Positions 44,451 to 55,848 of a stretch of 64,000 nucleotides of DNA are shown in pieces. The stretch comes from Cycas panzhihuaensis. Taxonomy: Eukaryota > Cycadophyta. Location of the stretch: contig CM041465.1 in NCBI GenBank assembly GCA_023213395.1, forward strand, positions 15,314,001-15,378,000, written 5' to 3'. The translations under genes were made by a program, and so were the position numbers. Within the stretch, counting starts at the first letter, position 1, and the number at the start of each line of letters is the position of its first letter. The notes under the pieces were generated by a model. The model was not told the DNA's origin. It did no database searches and saw only the letters and a program-made list of their open reading frames with translations.

Positions 44451-45780
44451 TTAGGGTTAATGCCCTTCACATTAGTATAATCCCATGCAAAGATGTCTTG
44501 GAACTCATAAAAGAGTTTACTATACTCCCTAACCTCTTAGAGGGAACATTCAACCCTAATCTTGATGACCTTATATAAGGTGAGGATAATGTCCATGGTT
44601 GCCCTAGCATATAAGACATTTCCCTCCATGAAATGAGGGGGGGCTCAGTCTATTGGCAGATTAGGTAAAACACCTATTATGTTAGGGTTAGCCAAAGGAA
44701 AAGTGATGGCCAAGCATTTTCATAAACCTAATTTATAATGATCAAAAGGTAGATTAGGAGATGACCCTGCCATGTACTCTAATAAGGCCTTATCATTTTT
44801 TAAGTAATCTACCTGTAGATAGTTTTGCTTATGGGGGGTGGAAGTGAATATGATAAAGGTAAAAACTCATAATAATCAATTTTCCATTCCATATAATAAG
44901 GCAACTCTTTAGAGGAGTTCAAGTGCACCCCCATAACATGCTTGTTTCTCATTTGTAGAGAGGGAGTCTTAGGTGGCTCAGGGTTGTATATGATCAATTT
45001 GTCATAGGAGAACACAGACACAGAATCCTCATCAGAGCTATAAGATAAAGACGACTAATTTAGCCTCTTAGTTGAGTGGATAGGGGTCAATTGGCCCCTC
45101 ATGCATCAACCCATATTAATAGTTTGAGGTAAGGGGGAAGCAACCAATAAAGAGCCTAATATATTGGCATGTGATTCATCAGTAATATACCATGAAACTC
45201 ATCTCCAGAAAGTTGCTCAAATGGGAGGAGGCAAAGTATGCTCTCTAAGTATAGTGACTAATAAATAGGCACTAGGTTAATCTGGGTGCTTGTTATATGG
45301 TATTTAGGATAAATGGTGGGCCATCTACACTTGCAAGTAGGGAAATTTCCTTCATAGGGGAGGCTAAGAAGAGTGTGCTCAGGCACTCTTGATAGGATCA
45401 AAATATAGTAGCAAAGGGCTCAAAGTAAGCAAATTTAGCTAAAGGAGGAGGGGTATCCATATCGAGAACCTCTCCTCAAGTAACATTAAGAAATGCCACC
45501 TAGTATGGGGGTGGTTTATTCCTCATCACCAAACTTAGGGTAGCTAAGGATGATAAGGTACCTATAACTCCCAATACCTATGGGGATGAAGCACATTAAA
45601 TTTAATTAGGGAAGAATGGGTTCATCCCCTTCAAAAGACACCTCTTCCTCAAAGAAGGGGCTCACAAATAGGTTAGAGGGTTCTACTTCTCCATCTACAA
45701 CACTAAAGATGACTTGGCAAGCCTAGTGGGATGATTTAGAGGGTGGAGGTTCTTGAGACATAACTCTAATTTACCCCTCA
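44451..45780 (-). other. Element J protease-RT spacer
   Basis: About 1.3 kb of minus-strand polyprotein remnant between the protease and RT cores. Tat elements normally carry a long low-conservation spacer here. Only short open pieces exist (for example 45021-44809, ending with a Pro/Ser-rich SLPPPISKTIYR). No separate domain recognised. Confidence 0.5.
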
Positions 45781-46200
45781 TGGGTAAATTTGAGTTGCCC
45801 CTATAATAAAGAGTAGATGACCCCCATTTTATCCAACCATAGGCAGCCCAAAAGGAGGTTATAATCAACATCAATATCCAAGATAGTGATGTTAGTCTAA
45901 ATGTTCTTATCTTCTAGGGTGAAAGGTAGGGTCACTATCCCTAAGGGTGCTTTCTCACTCCTGTCATACCCTTAGCATTTATAATGGATTGGCGCGAAGG
46001 CCTCGATGTCCCTTTTTTTAAGCATCTAAATAGGCATGGCATTAATCAAGGAACTATTGTTTATAGCAATCCTCTTTAAGGTAAATGTGGGGGTTTCGAT
46101 GGTGATTGTAAAAAGATAATACCAATGGAGTTGTCTCTCCCTAGTAGATGGTAGATCTTATGGATCGAAGAAGATGAGGGGTGGGCCACATGAAGTGGTA
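45781..46200 (-). pseudogene. Element J aspartic protease
   Basis: Minus strand. The active-site region near 46075-46030 reads IAINNSSLINAMPI, where Tat proteases have an Asp-(Gly/Asn)-Gly/Ser core, so the catalytic Asp appears to be Asn. Downstream LEDKNI..TNITILDIDVDYNLLFGLPMVG (45920-45830) is the characteristic second half. It is inactive in this form. Confidence 0.65.
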
Positions 46201-48640
46201 CCTACTGCATGGATAGGAGCATCCTTTTAATCAAGAGCCTTGAAAAGGAAGGCTCATTAGTCTGGGTAACTTCATAAGATATCCATCATAGACATTTTAG
46301 CAGATACTACATGGAGTTATCCAATGATAGAGAAGGCCTTCCCTTTACCCGTGGGTTGAGGAAGGACCCTTTTGAATTCATATCACCTTGGTTGAATAGG
46401 TATAGTCTTTGGAATGACTAGGATCTCCATGGGAGGGGTCTCCAAAGAGGGTTATTGCTATGAAGTGAAGGCCTCACCAACCTCCTTCACCACTTACAAG
46501 TATGTTACAAGGTATACTTAAGTGGTCTCAAGTAATTGGATGATCCTCTTACCCTTAGAGTTAGGACATGAAGATGTTATTTAAGTCATAGGGATCAAGG
46601 GAGATGATGTATTAATTAGGGCTTTGATCTTGGGTTGATCAAACAAAGGGGGAGCGGGGTGCCTTTATGTTAAGATTGTGGGTGCCCTAACCTCATTAGT
46701 TTTAGGGTTGAGGTGCTTAGTTAGATGCCTTATGATTAAGGAAAGGATCCTAATGAATAGGCTATTCAAAGTTTAGTTTGGAGGTGACTTGAAGTGGGGG
46801 ATCCCTTAGTAGGGCAAACTTAGGGTGTTGGGTCTAATATTGAGAGTTGACATGAGTGCATTAACCATGGATAGGATACCATTTCTTTTCAAGAGGAGGG
46901 CCTTGCCCACTTCTCTTATCAAGGCTCAAGACCTTCTTTCATTGACGACGTGGTTTAGGTAGTTTGGTAAACCAACCTATAATTTTATGCCTGAGGCTGA
47001 AAGTCACTTTGTGTTTATAATGGTTGAAGCTTAAGGTCCTTTAATGCCCCTTCAAAAGAGCAAACCATATATGTAAAGGCATCCAAGGTCTTATTAGATG
47101 TACCAAAAGAAAACTTGGATGTAGGTTATTACCCCCTCTAGTCTCATAGGGGAGGTGATGCCTTACAATATGGTGTGTTTCAATTGATCCTTTTTAGACT
47201 AGCTTGGATCTTAATAGATTCAAGGGCCAAGCACTTAGTTATAGCTAACTCACATGTAGTCACCCCTATTTTGAAGACCTCAACATGGACCTCAATGCAT
47301 AGGGTGTTGATGAAGATGTCTCTCTTCAAATCCTCAGGTAACGTGGCCTTCAAGGAATGAAGGAGATCGTGAAAATAATAGATGAAATCTCTATTGAGAT
47401 CATCTTGGCCTTATTTAAGTGAGAGAAGGACTTTAGACCCATACTCAAATGGCCTTGTGACATCAAAATAGTTGATAAAAAAATCAACTAATTATTGGAA
47501 ATAAGTGATAGAATAGAATGGAATGCAGTAAAACCACTTGAGGACATCCCCCTAGAGTGATTGAGGGAAGATTTTCATTAAAATATGGTCATACACCCAA
47601 TAGTCGATGCATGCCATAACAAATGCCCTAACATGGTTAGTTGGATTTTGGGATGAAGTGCCATCAAATTTAAGTACTTCCAAGGGATGAGGGGGTAGAA
47701 TGATCCTTAAGGCCTCAACATAGAGGGGGATTAACTTATACTCCACAAAGAGGCATACCTCTAGTTGAGTTAAAGGATTACTAAGGGGATAGGTAGGCAT
47801 AGGACAATATCTTACTTCAGTATGGGATGGATAGAGATAAGATGTAAGATAGGAAGTATACCCTTGTTAATAAGGGACATGCGAATATACAAGGTAATGT
47901 GTTCCTCCTAGTTAATAGGGAGGAATCATACCTAGGTAGGAATATGTGGGGTATGGAGGGAGGCGAGGATACCTTGGCCTACTTTGTGATTGAGTGGTAT
48001 AGGAAGGGGCAACATGAGTCAATGCCCCTTAAGGGAGTGGAGGTTTGATAGGGTGGTACATAAGGTGCCATAAGTCTCCCTTGAGAGGGGAATAAAGGTG
48101 GGATGGGTTACATCATATGGGAAGTGGGGTGCGAAAGTGGATCTTATTCAAATGGCCCTCCTATAGGAGAGGCAACCTCATAGGGGTGGAGTGGATCTAC
48201 CCCATAGGTTAGCAAGGGGAGCCTCCATGACCCCATTATTATGATGCATAACCCAAGGGGATATAAAGCAAAGGTTCCCCATACCTTAAGCAAGGACGAA
48301 TAGGCATTCTTCCTCCTTGTCCCAATTATTAGGGATGTAGAGGAATAGTAGGAAAAAATAGAGGAACCAAGGCCATGCTTGGTTAGGGAATGGTAGTCTA
48401 TAAGGGCGGAACACTTGTCATAGCTTTAGATTGGTCTTAGACTTGTATGACCCCTTCCCTTGATGGAGAGCTTATAGAAGTGGGCGTCGAAATGGCCTAA
48501 TAAAGGGAGGTATAGTTGCTTCAATGGACATAAAAAGGGGGATTATAACAGAGGCTATTATTATACTAAAAAGTAATTAATGGGCCTATCTTAGGGCAAT
48601 TTGCCTAGCTACTACTTTAAAATGGGCCCTTAACTTACCT
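46201..48640 (-). pseudogene. Element J gag (decayed)
   Basis: Minus strand. The clearest open piece, 47800-47552, reads PHPLEVLKFDGTSSQNPTNHVRAFVMAC..DHILMKIFPQSL, the retrotransposon gag core. It continues leftwards with LKWFYCIPFYSITYFQ, FEYGSKVLLSLK and HDLLHSLKATLPEDLKRDIF to about 47260. The region 48640-47810 is Pro-rich N-terminal gag and leader. The part from 47250 down to 46200 is too degraded to divide between gag end and protease start. Confidence 0.68.
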
Positions 48641-48646
48641 TGTTAT

Positions 48647-49014
48647 TGTTAGGGATCCAACCCCTAACTTACCTTCTCTTATATTCTCTTATATCTTCTA
48701 CTTCTTGTCTCTCTCATATCTTCTATTTCTTCTACTTCTTCTCTTTTCTTAATATCCCACATGTATAAGTAGAAAGTTACATAGTAGTCATTAAGCACTA
48801 TATATATTCATGTAATATCTCACATGCATAAGGAGGAGGTTATATAGTGAGCATAGATCCATATATATATTTATGTAATCCTTAAAGTAGGGTATCTAAA
48901 ATATCATTATTATTGCATATAATTGGGAGGTAGCCCCCTCGAAGGGTATTGCAATACAAGTGCTCTTTTGGAGTTATTTGCATCTCATGTTGGTGTAGAA
49001 TTATTATTAAGGAG
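48647..49014 (+). repeat. Element H 5' LTR
   Basis: About 368 bp, TGTTAGGGATCCAACCCC to GAATTATTATTAAGGAG. Pyrimidine-rich TTCTC/CTTCT start, two CATGCATAAG-type repeats and a short TATATATA. The right limit is set by the primer site; a terminal CA is not evident. Confidence 0.78.
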
Positions 49015-49026
49015 TGGTATCAGAGC
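49015..49026 (+). other. Element H primer-binding site
   Basis: TGGTATCAGAGC, a perfect initiator-Met-type primer site immediately after the LTR. Confidence 0.88.
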
Positions 49027-49860
49027 AGTCGATCCATAGCTTGTGGGAGAGTCAAATATACTAAATATTATTTTTTTTTTTTCCATCCATTTTTTCTCAT
49101 CAGTACCTATTCTCATTTAATTTCTGCTTAGTTACTTTGCTTTTAGGGGGTAGATAACACTGTAGTTGGGCAGCTACCTTAACACTACCACTGGCAATTT
49201 TCTTTTGAATCATTTTAGGCTAAGCGCATTATGGCTTTTCTATCTCTTGCGTGAAGGACTGGAGATCACACTCTTGAATCAAGCCTTAGACAAAACTCAA
49301 CTATAGAATTGTGCCTCCACATACCTGTGGGTGTATAGGAGGACCCCCTAAATAGGCCTTCCTAGTATAGGTAACCATAGGAAACCTATTGAATGTATGT
49401 AATTTGTAGTGCACCGGTAAGTGGTTAGCCCTAGGAAGTTACTCTACATATACGCTAGAGATGGGGTAGTATGACTACAAAATAGGGCATTTGCCCCTAT
49501 AAGTTAATACTATTTACAACTAGGATCAGTATATCAGAGGGTTTATAAACCAGATAGGCCCATACCTAGTGTACCCAGTCAGTCTGTTAGTGGTTTGTGT
49601 ATACATAGTCAGTCGGTGAGTCAGTCATCATCAATTTGTCAAATCCAATATGTCTAGCCAGTTTGTCATCAGCTTATGTGCACATAGTTAGTCAGCTAGC
49701 CAGTGACCAAAAAGCAAAAAAAAAAAAAAAGTAAAAGAAAAAAAACAAAAAGTAAAAATTAAAAAAAAGTAAAAAAGTAAAAGAAAAAAGAAAGAAAGAA
49801 AGAAAAAAGAGAAAAAAAAAAACATATTGCCTTATTGTAAAACATTGAGGATATCAATCT
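49027..49860 (+). other. Element H leader with GTCAGT cluster and purine tract
   Basis: Non-coding. 49575-49705 has many AGTCAGT/GTCAGC-type words. 49716-49824 is an almost pure A/G tract with AAAG and AAGAAAG repeats. The small ORF at 48949-49131 spans LTR and primer site and is not credible. Confidence 0.65.
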
Positions 49861-50930
49861 ATAGATACCCCATCAAATCCTTTTCATCTACATTTACTAA
49901 TGAGGATTCAACTTAGGTCATGTGAATAAATATCCCTAAGATAAACCCAAGTTGGACTTAAGATCTCAATGATGTTATCACACAACTTCAAGAAGATATA
50001 TTACAAATCCAAAATGACTTCAATGAAATTTTTGAAGTAGTAATACTAGAGCTTACATCCATGAAGACTTTTGAGGAAGAAAATATTGACCTTGATGATA
50101 CTACTCACATAGGTAGGGGTCACTTCACTAAAGAAGATGAAGGTAATACTGGTAGGCACTTCTGTTTGAACTTCCTTCCCAAGGTAGAAATCAAGAAGTT
50201 CAATGGCATAGATGTATGTACCTAGATCACCCAAATAGAACAATACTTTTCTCTTCATCAAGTTCCAACAGATAAGAAGATCCCTCTTGCTTCTCTACAC
50301 ATGGAAACTGAACCCTACCAATGGTACCAATGGGTTATGAAAATAATTGGTGGGCTTAGTTATCAACGGGAGGGTTTTGTCAAGGATCTTATAGGTCAAT
50401 ATGATAGTAACTGGTATTATGACCACTTTAACCAATTAGCTAAAGTCAGATAGGAGGGGATTGTTTATACAACATAATACTAATATCTCTCCATAAGGGT
50501 TGATGGTCTTTGTCAGAATAAATTACTTAAGTTGTACATTGGTGGGTTACAAGATGATATCAGACATGAGTTGTGGCTCTTAAAACCTAATAACATCTTT
50601 ACTGCTATCAATTTTACTTGACATATTGAAGTAAAAAATAAGGCATCCCAACACCTCCAACGAATATTCCCAGAAAAGTGACCATAATTTCAAGTTCCTG
50701 GTGTTCGACGAATGACTTCCCAAGAGATGGATAAGAAACAATTGAAAGGGTTATGTTTTCATTGTAACCAAAAGTGGAATAGAGACCATAAGTGTCTTGA
50801 ACCATGCTTATTCATAATTGAGGATGTCCAAGATGATGAACCAGTAGAGGAAGCCTCATTAGATCCATAAAATAATGATTGTAACCCACCTAAGGAGGAA
50901 GAAGAACATACTGCTACTATATTTGTACAT
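49861..50930 (+). pseudogene. Element H gag
   Basis: Plus strand. FLPKVEIKKFNGIDVC, TQIEQYFSLHQVPTDKKIPL, YQWYQWVMKIIGGLSYQ, FVKDLIGQYDSNWYYDHFNQ, KLLKLYIGGLQDDIRHEL form the gag core. The nucleocapsid knuckle at about 50745-50790, LCFHCNQKWNRDHKC, has the Cys-x2-Cys..His-x-Cys arrangement of plant gypsy elements. Stops are mainly TAG (Trp/Gln positions) and TAA. The start codon is not clear. Confidence 0.8.
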
Positions 50931-51290
50931 GCCCTAACTAGAATTGCAACCCCTCATATACTCAAACTTATTGGGTACATTAAGAAATGGAAGGTGGTTG
51001 TCCGCATAGATTCTAGGAGCACCCACAATTTTATTAATCAAAAACTTGCTGAAGAACTCAACTATTTTCCATACCCTTTCAATAATTTCCAGGTTATAGT
51101 GGTGAATGGAGGGACACTCACTTTTGGGGGAAAATGTCACAACATCAAGTTATAAATGGGTGACTATCACCTCTCCACTTCTATGTATGCTATTCTTGTT
51201 GCAGGTATTGATGTTATATTAGGGGTACAATGGCTCAAACCACTAGGGACCATTCAACTAAATATGTAAGATCTCTTCATCCAATTTACT
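50931..51290 (+). pseudogene. Element H protease
   Basis: Plus strand. RIDSRSTHNFINQKLAEEL (about 51003-51060): the Asp-Ser-Gly of the active site reads D-S-R. Then VVNGGTLTFGGKCHNIK and AILVAGIDVILGVQWLKPLGTI, the standard second half. Colinear with gag and RT in the same frame. Confidence 0.8.
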
Positions 51291-52240
51291 TCTAAAGGAA
51301 TTAACTATCAATTGAATAAGATCATTCCTCCTCCAACCCAAATCATCAATTCACTATGTATGGAGAGGCTCATTAAAAAGGATGGTATAGGAATCATTGC
51401 CAAATGTTATGCTCTAGAAGGTCAAGAATTTCCAATAAAAGGGGACATTCTCCAAGATGATGGTATACCAAATGACTTAAAATTGGTACTTCACTACCAC
51501 AACTAGGTCTTTCAGGATATTCCTCAAGGTCTTCCCATAGTACGTGACCAAGATCATAGCATTGACTTGGTAGTTGGAAGTAATCCTCCTTGTATTCAAC
51601 CATACCAGTATCCCTACTAGTAAAAGAATGAAATTGAATGACTAGTTCAAGAACTCCTTAATACTGGTACTATTAGGGAAAGTAAAAGCATTTTTTCTAC
51701 CCTGATGATTTTAGTAAAAAAGAAGGATAGCTCATTTTGCATGTGTGTAGAATACCATGAGCTCAATAAGATAACCATCAAGGATAAATTTCCTATACCA
51801 GTCATCGATGAACTCTTGGATGAACTCCATGTAGCAACGTTCTTCACATCATTGGACTTGTGATTAGGATACCATCAAATTAGGATCAAGGCAGAGGATG
51901 TTCATAAAAATGTATTTCATACACATGAAGGACATTATGAATTTTTAGTCATGCCATTTGGCTTGACTAATACCCCATCTAACTTTCAAGGACTAATGAA
52001 CAAACTCTTTTGGCCTTACTTTAGGAAGTTCATATTAGTCTTTTTTTATAACATTCTGATCTTCAGTCGTACATGGGAAGACCATCTTCAGCATATTGAT
52101 AAGGCATTACAGGTGCTTATAGACAACTAGCTTTATGCAAAAAAAATAAAATGTCAATTTGGGCAAACAGAAATAGAATCTTTGGGCCATATTATCTCTT
52201 AAGAAGGAGTCAAGGGGAATCCTAAGAAAATTATAGTTAT
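51291..52240 (+). pseudogene. Element H reverse transcriptase
   Basis: Plus strand. LVQELLNTGTIRESKSIFS, LVKKKDSSFCMCVEYHELNK, FPIPVIDELLDELHVATFFTS-type core with LDL.LGYHQIRI (first catalytic Asp), FHTHEGHYEFLVMPFGLTN, then VFFYNILIFS at about 52040-52070, where the Asp-Asp of the metal-binding box reads Tyr-Asn. Two catalytic residues are therefore lost. The frame is nearly continuous with TAG/TAA stops at 51506, 51618, 51861 and 52127. Confidence 0.87.
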
Positions 52241-52860
52241 CATGAATTGGCCTAAACCCAAAAACATCAAGGGCCTTCGTGGATTATTAGGAATCATAGG
52301 GTATTATCGAAAGTTTGTTCATGGCTATACAAGGATTGCTTCACCTTTAATCAACTTGTTAACAAAGGATTCCTTTCATTTGAATGATAAGGCCTATGAA
52401 GCATTTGAATACCTAAAGGTGGCTTTAACTACCACGCCAGTCCTTGCAATACTAGACTTTATAAGGACCTTCACCATTGAATGTAATGCATTAGGGCAAG
52501 GCATCAGAGTAATCTTAATGCAAGAAGGGAAACCTCTTGCCTTTGAAAGTCATCAACTTACACCCAAGGAATAGGTCAAATCCACCTATAAGAAGGAGAT
52601 GTTAGCAATTCGCCATGCAGTTAGGAAATGGCGACAATATTTATTGGGAACATATTTTCAAATTAAAATAGACCATGATAGCTTAAAATAATTTCCTATC
52701 TCAAAGGATGACATATGAGGAATAGCAAAAATGGGTCACCAAAATGCAAGCTTTTAACTTTGAAATCATATATAAAAAAAGGCAAGGATAACATAGTTGT
52801 TGATGCTTTATCTCATAAGGAAGAAGGCTCTGCATTATATTCTATCACCACAGTCAATCT
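52241..52860 (+). pseudogene. Element H RT connection and RNase H
   Basis: Plus strand, open 52242-52574. MNWPKPKNIKGLRGLLGIIG and YYRKFVHGYTRIASPL (connection), then RNase H FTIECNALGQGIRVILMQEGKPLAFESHQL (the catalytic Asp at the DAS position is Asn), KKEMLAIRHAVRKWRQYLLG. One frameshift after IKIDHDSLK near 52690. Confidence 0.83.
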
Positions 52861-53130
52861 CTCTTAGATAGCGGTTGCCAAACAAGAATAGGATCAGGAC
52901 CCCTTTACAAAGCAAATCATTCAAGAGCTTTAAGCTAGAATAGGGAATTCAACCCATTATACATGGTCTGTATATATTATCCAGTACAAGAATCGAATAT
53001 ATATATGCCCTCACTCTAGCCTCAAGGAGCAAACTTTACATTATGCACATGTCTCTCTAATAGTAGGTCACTCAGGGTTCCTACAAATATACCACCGCTT
53101 AAAACAGCCTTTCTTTTAGAAGGGACAAAA
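52861..53130 (+). pseudogene. Element H integrase stub
   Basis: Plus strand. Only the N-terminal zinc-binding portion is present: LHYAHVSLIVGHSGFLQIYHRLKQPFF (53035-53115), with the two His of HHCC. About 15 codons later the sequence becomes LTR. The catalytic core, C-terminal region, any chromodomain, 3' UTR, polypurine tract and the first bases of the LTR are missing. Confidence 0.78.
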
Positions 53131-53338
53131 AGGAGATCCAACCACTAACTTACCTTCTCTTATATTCTCTTATATCTTCTACTTCTTCTCTCTCTTATAT
53201 CTTCTATTTCTTCTACTTCTTCCATTTTCTTAATATCCCACATGCATAAGTAGAAGGTTGTGTAGTGGTCATTGAGCACTATATATGTTCATGTAATATC
53301 CCACATGCATAAGGAGGAGGTTGTGTAGTGAGCATAGA

Positions 53339-53384
<46 letters not shown>

Positions 53385-53552
53385 TATTTATATATTTATA
53401 TAATCCTTAGAGTAGGGTATCTAAAATATCATTATTATTGCATGTAATTGGGAGGTATCCCCCTCGAAGTATATTACAATACAAGTGCTCTTTTGGAGTT
53501 ATTTGCATGGTATGTTGGTGTGAAATTCTTATTAAGGAGTAGTATCCTACTA
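53131..53552 (+). repeat. Element H 3' LTR with expanded TA tract
   Basis: Matches 48660-49014 but lacks the first ~12 bp (TGTTAGG). It contains an AT-dinucleotide run at 53342-53382 that is only a few units long in the 5' LTR, accounting for the greater length. Similarity to the 5' LTR continues a few bases into what is primer site there (GGAGTAGTATC against GGAGTGGTATC). Confidence 0.75.
53342..53382. repeat. (AT)n microsatellite
   Basis: About 20 AT units within the 3' LTR of H. Confidence 0.95.
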
Positions 53553-55258
53553 GTTATATCCCATAGAGGGGTATGAGTTTGGTTAAGAGAGAGAATATAT
53601 CCTCCTTATTGACCAAGATGAGTGGAAAAAGGGAAAGGAACTTACTCAAGATCTTGAGCAAGATTGTGAGGTTAGGATCCCTCAATAATGTGGGTATGGG
53701 GGCCCATCCTAATCTAACTTCTATTATAATGTCCCAATATAAATTTGAGACTCATAACAAATAGTCCCTCCTCACATCTTGGGTTTGAACTAGTTAGCAC
53801 ACAAGAGATTCAACCCTCTACTCTTACTTGGGTGTAATATAAATGCAATAAGTCAAAGGAAAGAAAGTGAAAGTGCTTATTTCTTTCTTTCCTCTTTTCT
53901 TTTTTGGGGGGGAAGAAAGGGGGAAGTAAGTATGTAAACCTTTCCCTTTTTTTTTTTCTTTTTAATGAAACGAAGACAAGGGAAAAGTAACAAAGTAAGG
54001 AGAAAAATATAAAGTTTTTTCTCTTTTTTCTTTTTCCTTCTTCTTTTCCTTTTTTTTTTTTTTTTGAAACAAAGTAAAGAAATCCTTATGTTATTTTCTT
54101 CTTTTTCTTCAAAACATGATTTAAGCAATAAATTGAACAAATGAAAACATACTTGGTTGTGTTGGTCATTGTTAATTGTGTGAGGCCTTCCCTTAACTTG
54201 CTAAGAGTCCTCCAAAAAGGCTAATAGTAACCAAGGAGACTACCATACAAATCTAGAGCAAATCTAGTAGTATTTCTACTTATGGGATATACGTATGATA
54301 GAAAAAAGCATAAGAAAGGATACTAAAATAAAAATAAAAGACAAATGTAATACTTTAGCCTTGCCTTCTTGAAAGGATACCATTATAAGGGCTATTAGGA
54401 AATTGCTTGAAGTAGTGATTGATAGTAGCAGTGTTTCTTAGCTTCCTTGTTCCTCCTACAATAAAGTTAAAAACTTGCAACCAAGATTACCTTCCCCCCC
54501 AAAAAAAAACTTCAAGCAATATTAAACAACTTTAAAATAAATGAGCTGCTACTTAAAAGAAAGTGAAAAGAGTGGAGAAGGGACCTTAGAATGGATCTTG
54601 TCCCCCAATATGTATGGGTTTCCCAAGTGTATTTAAGTACCACCTTCCCTTTTTTTTAACTACATAATCAATGGTGAAGAGAGTGGCAAAGGGAGTTAAG
54701 GAAATAAATGACAATATAAAAGATATCTAGAATGCCAAAAAAGAATTCACTAACTAACATGAATCATGTCAAGAAGTAAGGAAGCAATCATCCAAAGTAA
54801 TAGAGAAGGATTACCTATCCTAAGCAAAGAGGAAGGCCAATGGCTACAAATGTCTTCCTCAAGGGTCTCCAATAGTAAATTAGTGTAGTGTCTCCAAAGC
54901 TCCAATGGTATACTAGCAAATAGAATAAGGCTACCAAAATTTTAGAGAAATTTTGGTAGCATAACAATAGGGTCTTACTCTCTCTCAATCTCCTCCCCTT
55001 CTAATGGAAAAAAGAGGTGATTATATAGATAAGGCCAAGGTGTGGGGTGGGTGGGTTTTAGTCCATAATATGGGGGAAATCCATGGACTAAAATAATGAA
55101 TTATGCTCATGGTTTAATATAAATCTATATGGGAAAGGGGACATTTACGTGAGATCTAGCCTCTTGGGCCACCTAAATCTAATAATAGCCAACTTAGGGT
55201 TGATGTAGTCTAACCAAGACTAGTAAAACTTTATTAATAAGCTAACTATTATTGACAT
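53553..55258 (-). mobile_element. Element J leader and probable 5' LTR
   Basis: After H, J should continue with its leader and 5' LTR. The segment has no credible ORF. It holds purine/pyrimidine tracts (53875-54075) and, on the minus strand, a TATATAA-like box at about 55022-55030. TG..CA limits near 53831 and 55258 are possible but there is no second LTR copy in the window to test them, and no primer site I trust. Confidence 0.35.
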
Positions 55259-55848
55259 ACCCAAACCTAGGTAGGTGACAATCATACCCTAAATATATTT
55301 GTAATACTATGAATATGTTCATTATACTATGAAATACTTTGTGGTATTATTGTTTCAAATAGAAATGAAAATGGTTTAGCAATAGATGTAGTTTTTGAAT
55401 AAAAAACCTATGTAAACTAGCCAATAACCCTTTAATGAGGGACCCTACATATAGAGGCAATCAAGAATATGTGGTATAAGATGAAACAAAGGACCCGATG
55501 GATCTAAATAAAGGATAAAAAATGTTGTAATGGGGGAAGATGACACCTTTTCTAACCCAAAGAGCCTGATAGGTAGACTAATAGCCATCAACCAAAGTCA
55601 TACTCATGATTAGCTATAAGGACATAGGCAATCAATTAGACAAGGAAGTAAAACATACTTTGCTATCTAAAAGTATGATGTATAAAATCAATGAAATGAA
55701 AGAGTAGCAAAGCATGCCTATACTCACATGTTTGTTACCATGTCCATGTCATTCCCGAGAGCCAAGAAATAATAACATTAAAGATATAATTATCACCTTA
55801 TCAAAAAAAAACTTTTGATCCTTTATAAAATTTCTTTAATTGGTTAAT
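55259..55848. other. Unassigned AT-rich sequence
   Basis: No ORF above noise, no repeat matching the other elements. Possibly LTR or intergenic DNA. Confidence 0.5.

Larger units (their letters stand above)
42433..48646 (-). mobile_element. Element J: Ty3/gypsy (Tat-like), pol-gag part
   Basis: A minus-strand gypsy element whose order from the right is gag, protease, RT, RNase H, integrase. The gag with NPTNHVRAF and KIFPQSL, the protease block ILDIDVDYNLLFGLP and the integrase VLYKRPFNDVLLRC block match the Tat lineage. It is cut at the left in the integrase by E and at the right in its leader by H. Its 3' LTR must lie left of the window. It is the oldest element of the nest and is densely mutated. 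Confidence 0.82.
48647..53552 (+). mobile_element. Element H: Ty3/gypsy with deleted integrase
   Basis: A plus-strand gypsy element with LTRs at 48647-49014 and 53131-53552, an initiator-Met-type primer site, leader, gag with CCHC-like knuckle, protease, RT, RNase H and only the first zinc-binding stretch of integrase. The wording of the knuckle and RT resembles chromovirus-type elements, but the chromodomain region is absent. A possible TSD GTTAT (48642-48646, 53553-53557) places it in the leader of J. Internal length is only about 4.1 kb. Confidence 0.8.

Noticed and set aside
49015-49026. tRNA-like sequence at the initiator-Met matches (also 11359, 29207, 39752)
   Set aside because: Only the 11-13 nt complementary to the tRNA 3' end are present, adjacent to LTRs; these are primer sites, not tRNA genes.
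48642-53557. GTTAT as a firm target duplication for H
   Set aside because: It matches at both sides, but the LTR right end is not defined and the putative LTR would include primer-site bases, so I treat it as tentative only.
53877-54140. ORF with a long Lys/Arg-rich protein
   Set aside because: Low-complexity translation of a T/C-rich tract in a probable LTR; no conservation or domain.
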